Notes: generated by a model not told the origin, from the sequence alone. DNA of 64,000 nucleotides from Chloracidobacterium sp. (GCA_015075585.1 JABTUB010000001.1:620001-684000); one strand, 5' to 3'; positions 17,286 to 26,198 are shown, numbered from the stretch's first letter. Numbers and translations are program-made.

Positions 17286-19430
17286 GTGGACGATCTAATG
17301 CTTTGCCCAAAATGCGGCCAAAAATATCCTGACGGAGGCCAGCGATTCTGTGATACCGATGGAACGCGGCTCGTGCCGGATGCTCTGTCGGCGCGCCTCT
17401 CTTCAGGTGTCTTTTCCGGCGTCCTGCCTCAGGTCACTGCTCGAAAACACGATATGGAAGCTGTGTTGAATGAAGCTGAGCGTGATCGCAAAATGGAAGA
17501 GATGTTCTTCGGCGATCATGTCGAACCTGATCTGGGCAAAGGATTCTTTGCTCCCGAAACGACGTCGCAACCGACCGATCACTGTGTGCAGGCGAGTGAT
17601 ATCTCGGCCGGCTGCATCGATATTCGCACGCAGAGCGACGAGGCCGTGAGCGTCAATGAATTCGATCCGGATGATCCCGATGGCTTTATTGGCAAGACCG
17701 TAAAGGGCCGTTATCAGATAACGGAGATGCTCGGTGAGGACGATTCGGGTTTCGCATATCTTGCCGAAGATCACTCGGGCGGGCATCAGCGGGTGATCGT
17801 GCGGATCTTGGCCGGCTTTGATGACGAAGACGAGGTTACGCGAAGTGTGTACGCAGAGGAACGCGTAACGATGTCGCATCTCGATCATCCGAATGTGGCC
17901 CGAATATTTGATTCGGGGTCGTACCCGAACGGTATCGAGTATGTGATCAGTGAGTGCATCGACGGACTGAGTGTTGATGACCTTTTGCAAATACACGGCC
18001 GCTTTGCTGCGGTGCGCGCGGCGCGTGTCATCAAGACCGCCGCCTACGCGATCAGTGACGTACAGCGTGAAGGCGTGCTTCACCGCGATATTCGCGGCGC
18101 CAACATTGTCATTATCCCAAATGAAGATGAAGGCGAGACGGTGAAAGTAACCAATTTCGGTGTAGCGGGAACACAGCCGAACAGCGCGAACTTTCGATAT
18201 CTTTCGCCCGAGGTCCTCGCGGGCAAGATCCCGAGCGTCTCGAGCGATGCGTATTCGCTTGCGGTTACGGCATACGAGATGCTTACGGGAAGCCTGCCGT
18301 TTGCGGGAGCGACGATAGACGATGTGCGATCGGCTCAAAAGAGCGGAACGTTCTTACCGATCTCAAAGGTTCGCGGCGACTCTGCCCCGGCCGTTGACGA
18401 CGTCTTTGCAAAAGCATTTGCAGCCGAGCCGAAGGAGCGTTATTTGTCGGCAAGGGAATTTGGCGACGCATTCTCAAAAGCGATGCTGCAGAGAGCGGCT
18501 CCGCGTACGGTAGTACGTTCCAGCAGTTCGGTACCTGCGGTCGAGGCAGTTGTTTCAGAACCTGAGGTGCGAAAGGCACAGGAACCGTGTGAGGTTGACG
18601 ATAGTCCGGCGTGGACACGCCGCTCACCGGAACTCCCCGCAGAGCCTGATTCACGCTGGCTGAAGGTCGCGGGCATCATCGCCGCAGTGTTGGTTATCTT
18701 GATCGCCGGGGCTTGGTATGTTCTCCTGAATCGGACCCCGCATGAGCCTGCACCGGTAGCAGAGCAAACGTCCGACGTTAACAACGCAGTAGCTACGATC
18801 AAGACCGCAGAGACGGTCGCGCCGCCGCTTGAGCGAAAGATACCGCAGCCGCCGAATACGATCTTTTTCGAGAATCGGAAGCAGGACCTCAAGGGTGATC
18901 TGATACGCAATTTTGTCGGCTTCAAGCTCTATTATCCGAACGATTGGACATCGAACGGGCCGATGCCGAGTGCCACCTCGACAGGACGCGGCCAATTCCT
19001 CGATATTTCAAAGTCAACGCCTGACGGCAAGCTGCTTGAGCAGATGCTGGTCAGCTACTATCCGTCAAAGGGTACATATACGCTTGACGCGGAGAAGTTT
19101 CCGCAACTCGTAAAAGAGGCAAATGACACTCTGAAAGAGCTTCTGCCGGGTTACCAGATGCTTTCTGCGGGCGAGATCAAAGTGAACGGCGACTGGCAGG
19201 CGTACGAAATGAAATTCCAAAGCAGCGGCACTTCGCCGTCCGGTGAACGTCTGCTGCTGTGGGGAAGGCGTATCTTCATCCCGGCGGCTCGCATCGGCGT
19301 CCGCAACGGATTTGAATTGACCCTTCTCGCCACCTCGAATGATGAAGAAGTGCGCGGCGTTGACGATGTCGGCGTTCGCGGCGACCTTGCGGCGATACTT
19401 TATACCTTCGAACCGAACCAGAACTTTTAA
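17286..19430 (+). CDS. Membrane Ser/Thr pseudokinase with N-terminal zinc ribbon
   Basis: A protein of about 714 residues. Start is GTG at 17286 or the ATG four codons later, which puts the zinc ribbon (CPKCG ... FCDTDG) at the very N-terminus as in the neighbouring kinase. Residues 143-400 have the Hanks kinase fold (EMLGEDDSGFAYLA, HRDIRGAN, LSPEVLAG, SSDAYSLAVTAYEMLTG). However, the ATP-anchoring Lys is Arg (Arg173 in VIVRIL), the HRDxK lysine is Arg, and DFG is NFG (Asn290), so the magnesium-binding Asp is gone. One transmembrane helix (about 458-482) leads to an outside domain (about 525-714) with a PsbP-like start (VGFKLYYPNDW). Likely a non-catalytic regulator working with the kinase upstream. 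Confidence 0.85.
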   Translation: MDDLMLCPKCGQKYPDGGQRFCDTDGTRLVPDALSARLSSGVFSGVLPQVTARKHDMEAVLNEAERDRKMEEMFFGDHVEPDLGKGFFAPETTSQPTDHCVQASDISAGCIDIRTQSDEAVSVNEFDPDDPDGFIGKTVKGRYQITEMLGEDDSGFAYLAEDHSGGHQRVIVRILAGFDDEDEVTRSVYAEERVTMSHLDHPNVARIFDSGSYPNGIEYVISECIDGLSVDDLLQIHGRFAAVRAARVIKTAAYAISDVQREGVLHRDIRGANIVIIPNEDEGETVKVTNFGVAGTQPNSANFRYLSPEVLAGKIPSVSSDAYSLAVTAYEMLTGSLPFAGATIDDVRSAQKSGTFLPISKVRGDSAPAVDDVFAKAFAAEPKERYLSAREFGDAFSKAMLQRAAPRTVVRSSSSVPAVEAVVSEPEVRKAQEPCEVDDSPAWTRRSPELPAEPDSRWLKVAGIIAAVLVILIAGAWYVLLNRTPHEPAPVAEQTSDVNNAVATIKTAETVAPPLERKIPQPPNTIFFENRKQDLKGDLIRNFVGFKLYYPNDWTSNGPMPSATSTGRGQFLDISKSTPDGKLLEQMLVSYYPSKGTYTLDAEKFPQLVKEANDTLKELLPGYQMLSAGEIKVNGDWQAYEMKFQSSGTSPSGERLLLWGRRIFIPAARIGVRNGFELTLLATSNDEEVRGVDDVGVRGDLAAILYTFEPNQNF

Positions 19431-19510
19431 GCGGCGGCCTTGAGAAGATGCTCTCATAACGGCAAAATGAAAATGCCGGCATCAGGTTTCTCTGCGCGGG
19501 CAGCGAATAA

Positions 19511-19990
19511 ATGATATCGAATGAGCATTTTCGAGCGGCGTTAAGCCGCTTTGCAAGCGGCGTTACGGTCGTTACGACACGAAGTGTCGCAGGCGAACGC
19601 TTCGGGATGACGGTCAGTGCATTCTGCTCGTTATCGGTCGAACCGCCGCTGATCTTGGTGTGTATCAATAAGCTTGCACCGAGCCACAACGTGTTTGTTG
19701 AACGCGGTGCGTTCGTGGTGAATATTCTCGGCCATGGCCAGCGCAATGTTTCGGAACAACTCGCTCTGCCGTCTGGTGACAAATTCGTCGGGCTGGAAAC
19801 GGCGGACACGGAGAAGGGGCTTCCGGTCGTCGTCGGCTCGCTCGTTTCACTCGAGTGTGTGCTTCATTCGACCTATGAAGGCGGCGACCATTCAATAATG
19901 GTCGGTCTGGTCGAGGATGCCGTCGTTCACGACGAAGCACCGCTCGTTTACTTCAAAGGCGATTATCATCGGCTTGCCGATGAAGATTAA
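19511..19990 (+). CDS. Flavin reductase domain (FMN-binding split barrel) protein
   Basis: A 159-residue protein of the flavin-reductase-like/HpaC type. It opens FRAALSRFASGVTVVTT, followed by GMTVSAFCSLSVEPPL, a typical FMN-binding stretch, then VNILGHGQ. These enzymes reduce FMN or FAD with NAD(P)H and supply two-component monooxygenases, or act on other substrates. No monooxygenase gene is beside it, so the partner is unknown. The stop is three bases from the end of the convergent yqeY gene. Confidence 0.9.
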   Translation: MISNEHFRAALSRFASGVTVVTTRSVAGERFGMTVSAFCSLSVEPPLILVCINKLAPSHNVFVERGAFVVNILGHGQRNVSEQLALPSGDKFVGLETADTEKGLPVVVGSLVSLECVLHSTYEGGDHSIMVGLVEDAVVHDEAPLVYFKGDYHRLADED

Positions 19991-19993
19991 GCG

Positions 19994-20440
19994 CTACGAA
20001 AGTTTTCCTTTTACGGCCTCGCTCACTGCTTTTCCGTCAGGACTCTTGTCGGCGAGTCGTGCAAGAACAGCCTTCATCACGAGTCCCATATCCTTCATCG
20101 TGGAGGCTCCGGTCTCTCGGATCGCAGCATCGACCGCGGCCGCGATCTCTTCGTCAGTCGCCGCTTGCGGAAGATAGACCGAGATGATGTCGATCTCATT
20201 TTGCTCCTTTGCCGCAAGCTCGTCCCGCCCGGCATTACGATACTGATCGATCGAATCGCGCCGTTGTTTTACGAGCGTCTGCAACGTCTTGATGATCTCA
20301 CCTTCATCAAGGTCAGCACCTTTGTCGATCTTTCGATTGGTCAGCGCTGCTTTCACCAGCCGAAGCGTTCCAACGCGGTCGGCATCCTTTGCCTTCATTG
20401 CCTCGGTCAGGTCTGCAATGATCTGTTCGCTCAAGGTCAT
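19994..20440 (-). CDS. yqeY: GatB/YqeY domain protein
   Basis: A 148-residue all-helical cytoplasmic protein. The YqeY pattern is clear: MKAKDADRVGTLRLVKAAL, then LQTLVKQRRDSIDQY, an EIDIISVYLPQ segment, and MGLVMKAVLARL near the end. The domain resembles the tRNA-binding tail of GatB and may bind tRNA or act in amidotransferase-related quality control; its function is not established. It is convergent with the flavin reductase and divergent from the hemerythrin gene. Confidence 0.92.
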   Translation of the reverse strand: MTLSEQIIADLTEAMKAKDADRVGTLRLVKAALTNRKIDKGADLDEGEIIKTLQTLVKQRRDSIDQYRNAGRDELAAKEQNEIDIISVYLPQAATDEEIAAAVDAAIRETGASTMKDMGLVMKAVLARLADKSPDGKAVSEAVKGKLS

Positions 20441-20506
20441 ATCAAACAGGTTAATTTGAAAGATGCGAATTTCAAAACCGCCGCTGCTATCGATTAAAAT
20501 TCTTGT

Positions 20507-20974
20507 ATGAGGATGTTCTCTGATCTGTTAGAGATCCATAAGCGGTTGGAAGAGGCCCTGCTAAAGCATCAGAAACTGTTGCTGCATTTTGAATTTGATG
20601 CGGCACTTGACGCCTTGTGCGAATACGAGCAGCAGATCCTCGCTCACATGGCCGACGAGGAAACATTGATGCTGCCCATATACTCTGAGCGCGGAGAGAT
20701 ACAACGGAGCGGCTCGGTAAAGTCCTTCCTTGACGATCACGATAAGCTTCGGGAACACCTGACGCTATTCAAACAAGAGGTCGCAAAGCTCAAGGATGAA
20801 GACGATCCCGACAGCAGGATCATCTGGCTGTTCGGCCGCGAGGCGTTCTTCAAGAAGCTGAACGACCATCACGACATCCGCGAAACGAACTTCCTTTACC
20901 CCGAACTCGACCGCATTACCACTGACGCCGAGAAAGCAGAGATATTCAGCAGGCTGACCTGCGATCTGAGCTGA
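20507..20974 (+). CDS. Hemerythrin-like (HHE) domain protein
   Basis: A 155-residue helical-bundle protein with spaced His/Glu ligands expected for a non-haem di-iron site: KHQKLLLHF, HMADEETLMLP, LDDHDKLREH and DHHDIRETNFLYPELD. HHE proteins bind O2, NO or iron, or act as sensors or iron-repair proteins. With a nitrous-oxide system elsewhere in the window a link to nitrogen oxides is tempting, but they are 27 kb apart and nothing ties them. Two ATG codons two residues apart could start it. Confidence 0.88.
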   Translation: MRMFSDLLEIHKRLEEALLKHQKLLLHFEFDAALDALCEYEQQILAHMADEETLMLPIYSERGEIQRSGSVKSFLDDHDKLREHLTLFKQEVAKLKDEDDPDSRIIWLFGREAFFKKLNDHHDIRETNFLYPELDRITTDAEKAEIFSRLTCDLS

Positions 20975-20983
20975 CGGCAGCCC

Positions 20984-21826
20984 TCAAATGAACCATTCAT
21001 TAAGCTCTTCGTAGCTTGGGTCGTTTATGAATAGTTTATGCCAATCGCTCGTTGAGCGAAGATCGGCAGCTATCTCCTTGAGCAGGTGCATTGCGGCCAT
21101 CGCCGGCCTTGCTCCGACGCTGACGCGTTCGACCTTCAGGCTTCTGAGGGCCTCAACATCGAGTGTATTTGTCATAAGGATATTGAGCGGCAGCTCAATA
21201 CCTGATTTCAGCCCCGCGATCGTATCCATATCTCTGATAAAGGGAATGAAAATACAGTCGGCGCCGGCCTTTTGGAATGCCTTTGCCCGCTCGATACACG
21301 CTTCGATCTTTGCGTTCGGTTCGAGCGGCAGAAGCATCGCGTCAGTTCTGGCGTTGACGAAGAGATCGATGCCTTTTCGCTCGCCGACCTCCTTTGCGGC
21401 CGCGATCTCTTTGGCTTGGCTCTCGATGTCATCAAGCCTTTCACTGTGAGCATGGCCATCCTCGATATTGATGCCGATGACACCGGCGTCGATCACACTG
21501 CTGATGAACTGTGAGAATTTATCCAAGTCGTCCCGATAATATCCGCCCTCGATGTCGGCGGTAACAGGCACACTCACGCTTTGTGCGATACGCCCGACCG
21601 CTTCGACCATCAATTGCGGCGGAATGTGCTCACCGTCTTTGTAGCCCAGCGTCCACGACATTCCTGAGCTTGTCGTTGCAACAGCGGGAAAGCCGCAATG
21701 CTCGATCATTTTTGCGGAAAGACAGTCCCATGCATTCGCGAGGATCAGCATTTCGCCCGTGTGATGCAGAGCATGAAACCGTTTCGCCAGCTCGTTCTGC
21801 CGTTCTTTGTCTGATAGTTCCTTCAT
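20984..21826 (-). CDS. Isocitrate lyase/PEP mutase superfamily protein
   Basis: A 280-residue TIM-barrel enzyme with LANAWDCLSAKM near the N-terminus, ATTSSGMSW, VTADIEGGYY (metal-binding acidic site) and INIEDGHAH, then VNARTDAML. This is the PEP mutase/2-methylisocitrate lyase/oxaloacetate hydrolase-like group, acting on C-C or C-P bonds of small 2-oxo acids with Mg2+. The exact substrate is not readable; the KKCGH-type loop of true isocitrate or methylisocitrate lyases is not evident. It is convergent with the hemerythrin gene and divergent from the Nramp-like transporter. Confidence 0.88.
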   Translation of the reverse strand: MKELSDKERQNELAKRFHALHHTGEMLILANAWDCLSAKMIEHCGFPAVATTSSGMSWTLGYKDGEHIPPQLMVEAVGRIAQSVSVPVTADIEGGYYRDDLDKFSQFISSVIDAGVIGINIEDGHAHSERLDDIESQAKEIAAAKEVGERKGIDLFVNARTDAMLLPLEPNAKIEACIERAKAFQKAGADCIFIPFIRDMDTIAGLKSGIELPLNILMTNTLDVEALRSLKVERVSVGARPAMAAMHLLKEIAADLRSTSDWHKLFINDPSYEELNEWFI

Positions 21827-21970
21827 AGCTTAACTTCGATTATAGACCGTCTTGTAAGTTTCCTTAGCAGCGGCCGTGTGTGCCGAGTGCGTCGAAGCCG
21901 AGCTTCAGCGCGGTATTTTCGTGCTCAAAGTATTAGTATCTAGCTATGCAGGTTCCGGACGTTGGCAGAT

Positions 21971-23254
21971 ATGAATGATGCGAATGACAAGAAGGACGAT
22001 GGCCGCAAGCACCGGATCGAAAAGCTCGGCCCCGGCTTGATCACTGGCGCCGCTGACGACGATCCGTCGGGAATTTCCACATATTCAACCGCAGGGGCGG
22101 CTTACGGCTTCGGATTTCTTTGGACAATGGTCATCAGTGTGCCGCTGATGGTCGCTGTCCAGTTAATGTGCGCGCGAATAGGCCTCGTTACGGGCCGCGG
22201 GCTTGGCGGCATACTTCGCAGATATTATTCGCGTAAACTTCTTCTGTTCGCGTGTTCGATCGTCCTCGTCGCCAATACTATCAACATTGCCGCTGATCTG
22301 GGCGGAATGGCCGGAGTTGCCGAGTTAGTAACCGGCATCGGCGCATTCTGGTTCATCCCGCTCTTCACCTTGCTTATCTTGGTGATGCTGTTCAAATTCT
22401 CATACGCTGCGATCGCAAAGACCTTCAAATGGCTGACGCTCGTGCTTTTTGCATACGTTATCGCCGCCTTTCTCGCCCGTCCCGATTGGAGCGATGTTCT
22501 CAGAGCGACCGTAGTGCCGCGTTTATCTTTTACGGGCGATTATCTTATGACCTTTGTCGGGGTTTTCGGGACGACTATATCGCCGTATCTTTTCTTCTGG
22601 CAGGCCTCCGAAGAGATAGAAGAGAAAAAGAAAGAAGGCCGTATCGCTGTCGGCCATCGCGTCGGGGCGACAAAAGAAGAACTTGATGATGCGCGTGACG
22701 ATACTGTGATCGGCATGAGTATATCGAGTTTTGTCGCGTATTTTATAATCCTGACCACGGGAGCAACGCTCTTCCTCAACGGCCAGCATGATATCCAGAC
22801 GGCTCGGCAGGCGGCGGAAGCGTTACGGCCTCTCGCGGGTGACGGCGCGTATTGGCTGTTCGCTCTCGGGCTGATCGGTACAGGCCTGTTGGGTGTTCCG
22901 GTACTTGCCGGCTCTGCGGCATACGCCATAGCCGAATCGGGAGCGTGGCGCGGCGGTATGGATGAAAAGCCGCACAATGCCAAGAAGTTCTATTTTGTCA
23001 TCACACTTTCGATGACGATAGGTATGTGCCTGAATTATGCGGGACTCGATGCGATAAAGATGCTCTTCTGGTCGGCGGTTCTAAACGGTGTCCTGGCTCC
23101 GCCGCTCATCATCATAATCTTGTTCATTTGCAATAATAAAAAGATCATGGGCGGTGAGGTCAACGGAAAATTCCTGAATATCTTCGGCGTACTTGCCGCG
23201 GGCGTTATGGGGTTTGCGGCACTTGCAATGTTCTGGGCATGGATCTTCGGCTGA
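21971..23254 (+). CDS. Nramp-family metal-cation transporter (DPSG variant)
   Basis: A protein of about 427 residues with roughly eleven transmembrane helices. Helix 1 carries GAADDDPSGISTYS in place of the canonical DPGN metal site, and the region matching helix 6 reads TTISPYLFFWQASEE rather than the A-x-x-MPH motif. This marks a distinct Nramp-related branch whose substrate (Mn2+, Fe2+, Mg2+ or other) is uncertain. A TTG at 21962 is also in frame; the ATG at 21971 is preferred. A collapsed transporter pseudogene follows. Confidence 0.88.
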   Translation: MNDANDKKDDGRKHRIEKLGPGLITGAADDDPSGISTYSTAGAAYGFGFLWTMVISVPLMVAVQLMCARIGLVTGRGLGGILRRYYSRKLLLFACSIVLVANTINIAADLGGMAGVAELVTGIGAFWFIPLFTLLILVMLFKFSYAAIAKTFKWLTLVLFAYVIAAFLARPDWSDVLRATVVPRLSFTGDYLMTFVGVFGTTISPYLFFWQASEEIEEKKKEGRIAVGHRVGATKEELDDARDDTVIGMSISSFVAYFIILTTGATLFLNGQHDIQTARQAAEALRPLAGDGAYWLFALGLIGTGLLGVPVLAGSAAYAIAESGAWRGGMDEKPHNAKKFYFVITLSMTIGMCLNYAGLDAIKMLFWSAVLNGVLAPPLIIIILFICNNKKIMGGEVNGKFLNIFGVLAAGVMGFAALAMFWAWIFG

Positions 23255-23278
23255 TCGCTTTTTGCAGGATGCCGCATT

Positions 23279-23940
23279 ATGAAAAGCAGCAGCAAAGGCA
23301 AGCAGACGGTCAAGGTTGTCGCGGTTACGGCCGTTATGCTGTCATTCATATCGTTCTGGCGAGCGGCGGCCTCGCGACCGAAGTGGACCAATTTGGGGTC
23401 GAAAATCTGGAGAAAATATCAAATGATGCGGTGCAGATAGCGACCGGCGGCATCCTGTGTCCGGTACGCACGTCGAAGCTGTTATCGAATCTGGACATAG
23501 CCCTTGAGCGAGCCCAAGAAAGCCGAAACGCGCTGATCATATTGAATATAAAGCACTTTCGCGGCCCGTTCTCAGGCTATGCCGATGTGCAAAACGCTCA
23601 TCTGTTCACCAACACCGAGCAGAAGCTTTTTACAAAGGTCGTCGCGCACGCGGAAAGATTTGGCGAACACGCCGATCTTTTGATCGTCCCGGCACTCGAT
23701 ATTTTTCACGGCGTTGCGCGGACCGCGGCAGATCGGCAGGTGAACGAGATCATCCTTGGGCGCTTGGCGACGATCTCTGCGGAAAAGCAGATACAGGGCC
23801 TTCGAAGGGTATGGACGTTAATTCCGCACAGGCGGCTCGGTGCGGTCAAAGTGATGGTGGTCGATGAAGGTGCCGTCATTTGTGAAGAAGAGCTGAGCGC
23901 GGACCTTTCAAAACGAAACAGGCGTGGAACTTCGTCGTGA
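23279..23940 (+). pseudogene. Remnant of an APC-type permease with universal-stress-like tail (internal deletion)
   Basis: Two parts of one transporter-like gene appear in different frames. The ATG at 23279 gives about 31 residues with a hydrophobic start (KVVAVTAVMLSFISFWRAAA), then runs to a stop near 23440. In another frame, about 23340-23940 encodes a hydrophilic tail with LFTNTEQKLFTKVVAHAE, LLIVPALDIFH and VNEIILGRL. From memory, both match opposite ends of large APC-superfamily permeases (700+ residues) with a cytosolic USP-like tail. Hundreds of central codons would be missing and the ends joined out of frame. The tail alone is open from 23239 and could still be translated as a 233-residue protein; that is the alternative. 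Confidence 0.55.
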
Positions 23941-24001
23941 GACGGTACGCTGCGTTTCGCATTATGTGTTCCTATCCCTCATTTGTCCGCATCAGTGAAC
24001 G

Positions 24002-25810
24002 ATGCGAAAATATTGGTCTTTGTTCCTTATGAAGATACGTTGGCGTTACGGCCTGATCGCCGCTCTTTTTCTGGCTGTGTTTTCGTTATATCCGCAGATG
24101 AAGATGTTCTATCTCCGGGGCAGCGAGTGGAATGGCAACTATGCCTACAACGACATTGATGAAGTTGCCTACGCATCGTATGTAAGGGCGTTGATCGACG
24201 GCCGGCCGCGTAAGAATGACCCGTACACCGGAAAGGATGATTCACCCGAGTCGCCGCAGCCCGAAAGCCTCTTTTCGATCCAATTTGCCGCTCCTTACAG
24301 CATTGCATTGCCCGCAAGGCTGCTTGGCATCGGTGCACCGTGGGCGATGACGATCAGCGGAGCGGTGGCTGCATTTCTGACCGCACTCGCAATATTTTGG
24401 CTGCTGAGAATGACGGCCGAGGATGACCTGTTCGCGATGGCCGGCACTTTGGTGGTGCTCGCGGGCGGGGCGATATTTGCCGGCGAAGGAGCTATCGGTG
24501 AGATACTCCGGACGAGTTACGCATATCCATATTTTCCGGGCTTTCGAAGATACATTCCCGCGATGGCATTTCCGGCGTTCTTTATGTTCGTCGCTGTCAT
24601 TTGGCAGATGCTCAGAGATCAGAATAAACACCTTCCGCGGATCGTTGTTGCTCTCGCCTGTTTTGCATACTTTGCGTTTTCGTACTTCTATGTGTGGACA
24701 GCGGCGGTTGCTTGGCTCGGCATTGCCGGGCTTCTGTGGCTTGGTCTAAGGCCTGAAGGTTGGGTTTCGGCGTTAAAGCGGCTCTTGATCCTCGGTGCCG
24801 GCTGCATAATGGTACTCGTTCCGTACGCATATCTTTTATCAAAACGCTCGCACACGATGGACGATGTGCAGATGCTGGTGCGAACACACTCGCCCGACCT
24901 TATGCGAGTGCCGGAGTTTATCGGGATCTTCGTGGTTATCGTCACGCTTTCGGCCGGTGTGCTCCGTATCGTTCCGCTGCGCGAAAGGCTGACGTTGTTT
25001 ACGCTTTCGCTTGCACTCACGCCGCTTATCGTCTTCAATCAGCAAATACTTACGGGGCTTCAGCTTCAGCCGATCCATTATCAGGTCTTTATCGGCAACT
25101 ACGTCGCGGGCTTGTCGCTGGTAATGATGGTCGGGCTAATTTGGAATACCGCAGCGTCGCGAATCGTCGCCGTGCGAAGGGCCTTGGCGGCGGCCGCAGC
25201 GTTGGCGGCCATCGCGTGGGGTTTTGTAGAATGCCATTACACGGTAAAGATCCTGGACGATGTTAATGTCGACCGGGACGAAGCCTTTCCGGTCGCCGCA
25301 AGACTCAATGAATTGTCAAAAGGTGCGGACTGGCATCGCGATGTCGTTATGCACTTCGGGATGGCTGAGGCTGACGATCTGCCGACACTGGCACCGCAGC
25401 CAGTCCTTTGGGCAAGGCATCAGCACGTATTCGCCGGCGTTACATGGCAGGAGAATAAAGAGCGCTACTATCAGTACTTGTATTATCTTGGCGTTCGCCC
25501 TGAGAGCCTTGCGCACGGAATGAAGAATGGCACCGATCTCGTATCGGTGATCGCTCTCTTCGGCTGGGGCAGGCATACAGACCGCCTGAATTCTGAGTAT
25601 AAACCGCTGACCTACGGCGAGATCGATGCCGAGGCAGGACTTTATGCGAAATATATCGCCAGCTTCGACCCGCACAACGCGTTGCCGCTGACATACGCGA
25701 TCACCGAAGTGAATTCGATGCAGGATCTGGAAAATATCGACAAGTGGTATGACCGTGATGCAGGTGAGACCTTTGGGCGATACACGCTCTACAAGCTCGA
25801 CCTCAGATAA
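24002..25810 (+). CDS. Polytopic membrane protein, possible GT-C-like fold
   Basis: A 602-residue protein with about ten or eleven hydrophobic helices over residues 15-420 and a soluble C-terminal part of about 180 residues. The first outer loop holds acidic residues (YNDIDEVAYASYVRAL), a layout seen in GT-C glycosyltransferases and related membrane enzymes, but no family can be named. Start could be ATG at 24002 or the in-frame ATG at 24029 (MKIRWRYG). It stands alone; the following hairpin serves the opposite-strand gene. Confidence 0.7.
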   Translation: MRKYWSLFLMKIRWRYGLIAALFLAVFSLYPQMKMFYLRGSEWNGNYAYNDIDEVAYASYVRALIDGRPRKNDPYTGKDDSPESPQPESLFSIQFAAPYSIALPARLLGIGAPWAMTISGAVAAFLTALAIFWLLRMTAEDDLFAMAGTLVVLAGGAIFAGEGAIGEILRTSYAYPYFPGFRRYIPAMAFPAFFMFVAVIWQMLRDQNKHLPRIVVALACFAYFAFSYFYVWTAAVAWLGIAGLLWLGLRPEGWVSALKRLLILGAGCIMVLVPYAYLLSKRSHTMDDVQMLVRTHSPDLMRVPEFIGIFVVIVTLSAGVLRIVPLRERLTLFTLSLALTPLIVFNQQILTGLQLQPIHYQVFIGNYVAGLSLVMMVGLIWNTAASRIVAVRRALAAAAALAAIAWGFVECHYTVKILDDVNVDRDEAFPVAARLNELSKGADWHRDVVMHFGMAEADDLPTLAPQPVLWARHQHVFAGVTWQENKERYYQYLYYLGVRPESLAHGMKNGTDLVSVIALFGWGRHTDRLNSEYKPLTYGEIDAEAGLYAKYIASFDPHNALPLTYAITEVNSMQDLENIDKWYDRDAGETFGRYTLYKLDLR

Positions 25811-25837
25811 AAAAAAGGGCGGATTAAAAAACCGCCC
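25808..25837 (-). terminator. Rho-independent terminator for the minus-strand gene
   Basis: Read on the minus strand, GGGCGG (25837-25832) pairs with CCGCCC (25822-25817) around a nine-base AT-rich loop and is followed by eight T residues. This is a textbook intrinsic terminator downstream of the small gene ending at 25868. On the plus strand no T run follows, so it would act poorly there. Confidence 0.8.
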
Positions 25838-25867
25838 AAGCAAGTACTTCTATAAAAAAAACTAAGA

Positions 25868-26116
25868 CTAAGCTGCCAAGAGATCGTTGGAAGTCTCCGC
25901 AAAAACCCTGCGGCCGTTGATGGCGTCGTCTATGATCTCGCGGACTGCTGACGCATCCGGATTCACGTCCATACGGACGCATGCCCGTAAATGCCGAATG
26001 ATGCCCTCTGTCGCGATCTGTAATGTATCGCCCGTCAACTTCGAAAAACGGCGTGCTTGAATGTGGTCGATCTGCAAGATCCTGTCTTGCAATGTCATCG
26101 GTCTAGCTGCTGCCAC
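25868..26116 (-). CDS. Small hypothetical protein
   Basis: The GTG at 26116 is chosen because GGAG lies eight bases upstream; an ATG at 26155 extends the frame without a site. The product is about 82 residues, helical by composition (DRILQIDHIQARRFSKLTGDT), soluble, with no recognised family. It has its own intrinsic terminator and a leader carrying an 8-bp inverted repeat, so it is probably a separately controlled single-gene unit. Confidence 0.65.
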   Translation of the reverse strand: MAAARPMTLQDRILQIDHIQARRFSKLTGDTLQIATEGIIRHLRACVRMDVNPDASAVREIIDDAINGRRVFAETSNDLLAA

Positions 26117-26172
26117 TTCGTATTCTCCTGATTGATTGATATAAGCCGGCCGCAATTATCGGCAGGCCTTTT

Positions 26173-26198
26173 GTGATCGGCGAACTGCCTCCGATCAC
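26173..26198. promoter_or_regulatory. 8-bp inverted repeat in leader of the small gene (possible operator)
   Basis: GTGATCGG (26173-26180) and CCGATCAC (26191-26198) are perfect reverse complements separated by ten bases, about 60 bases upstream of the GTG start at 26116. The spacing suits a dimeric regulator or a leader hairpin. The rest of the gap from 26117 to about 26380 shows no gene; an open frame there (26173-26358 plus) lacks support. Confidence 0.35.

Noticed and set aside
17403..18338. 311-residue minus-strand frame
   Set aside because: Antisense to the pseudokinase coding region; His/Arg-rich composition typical of shadow frames.
20507..20974. Hemerythrin protein as part of the N2O/NO system
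   Set aside because: It is 27 kb from nos with unrelated neighbours; no sequence link.
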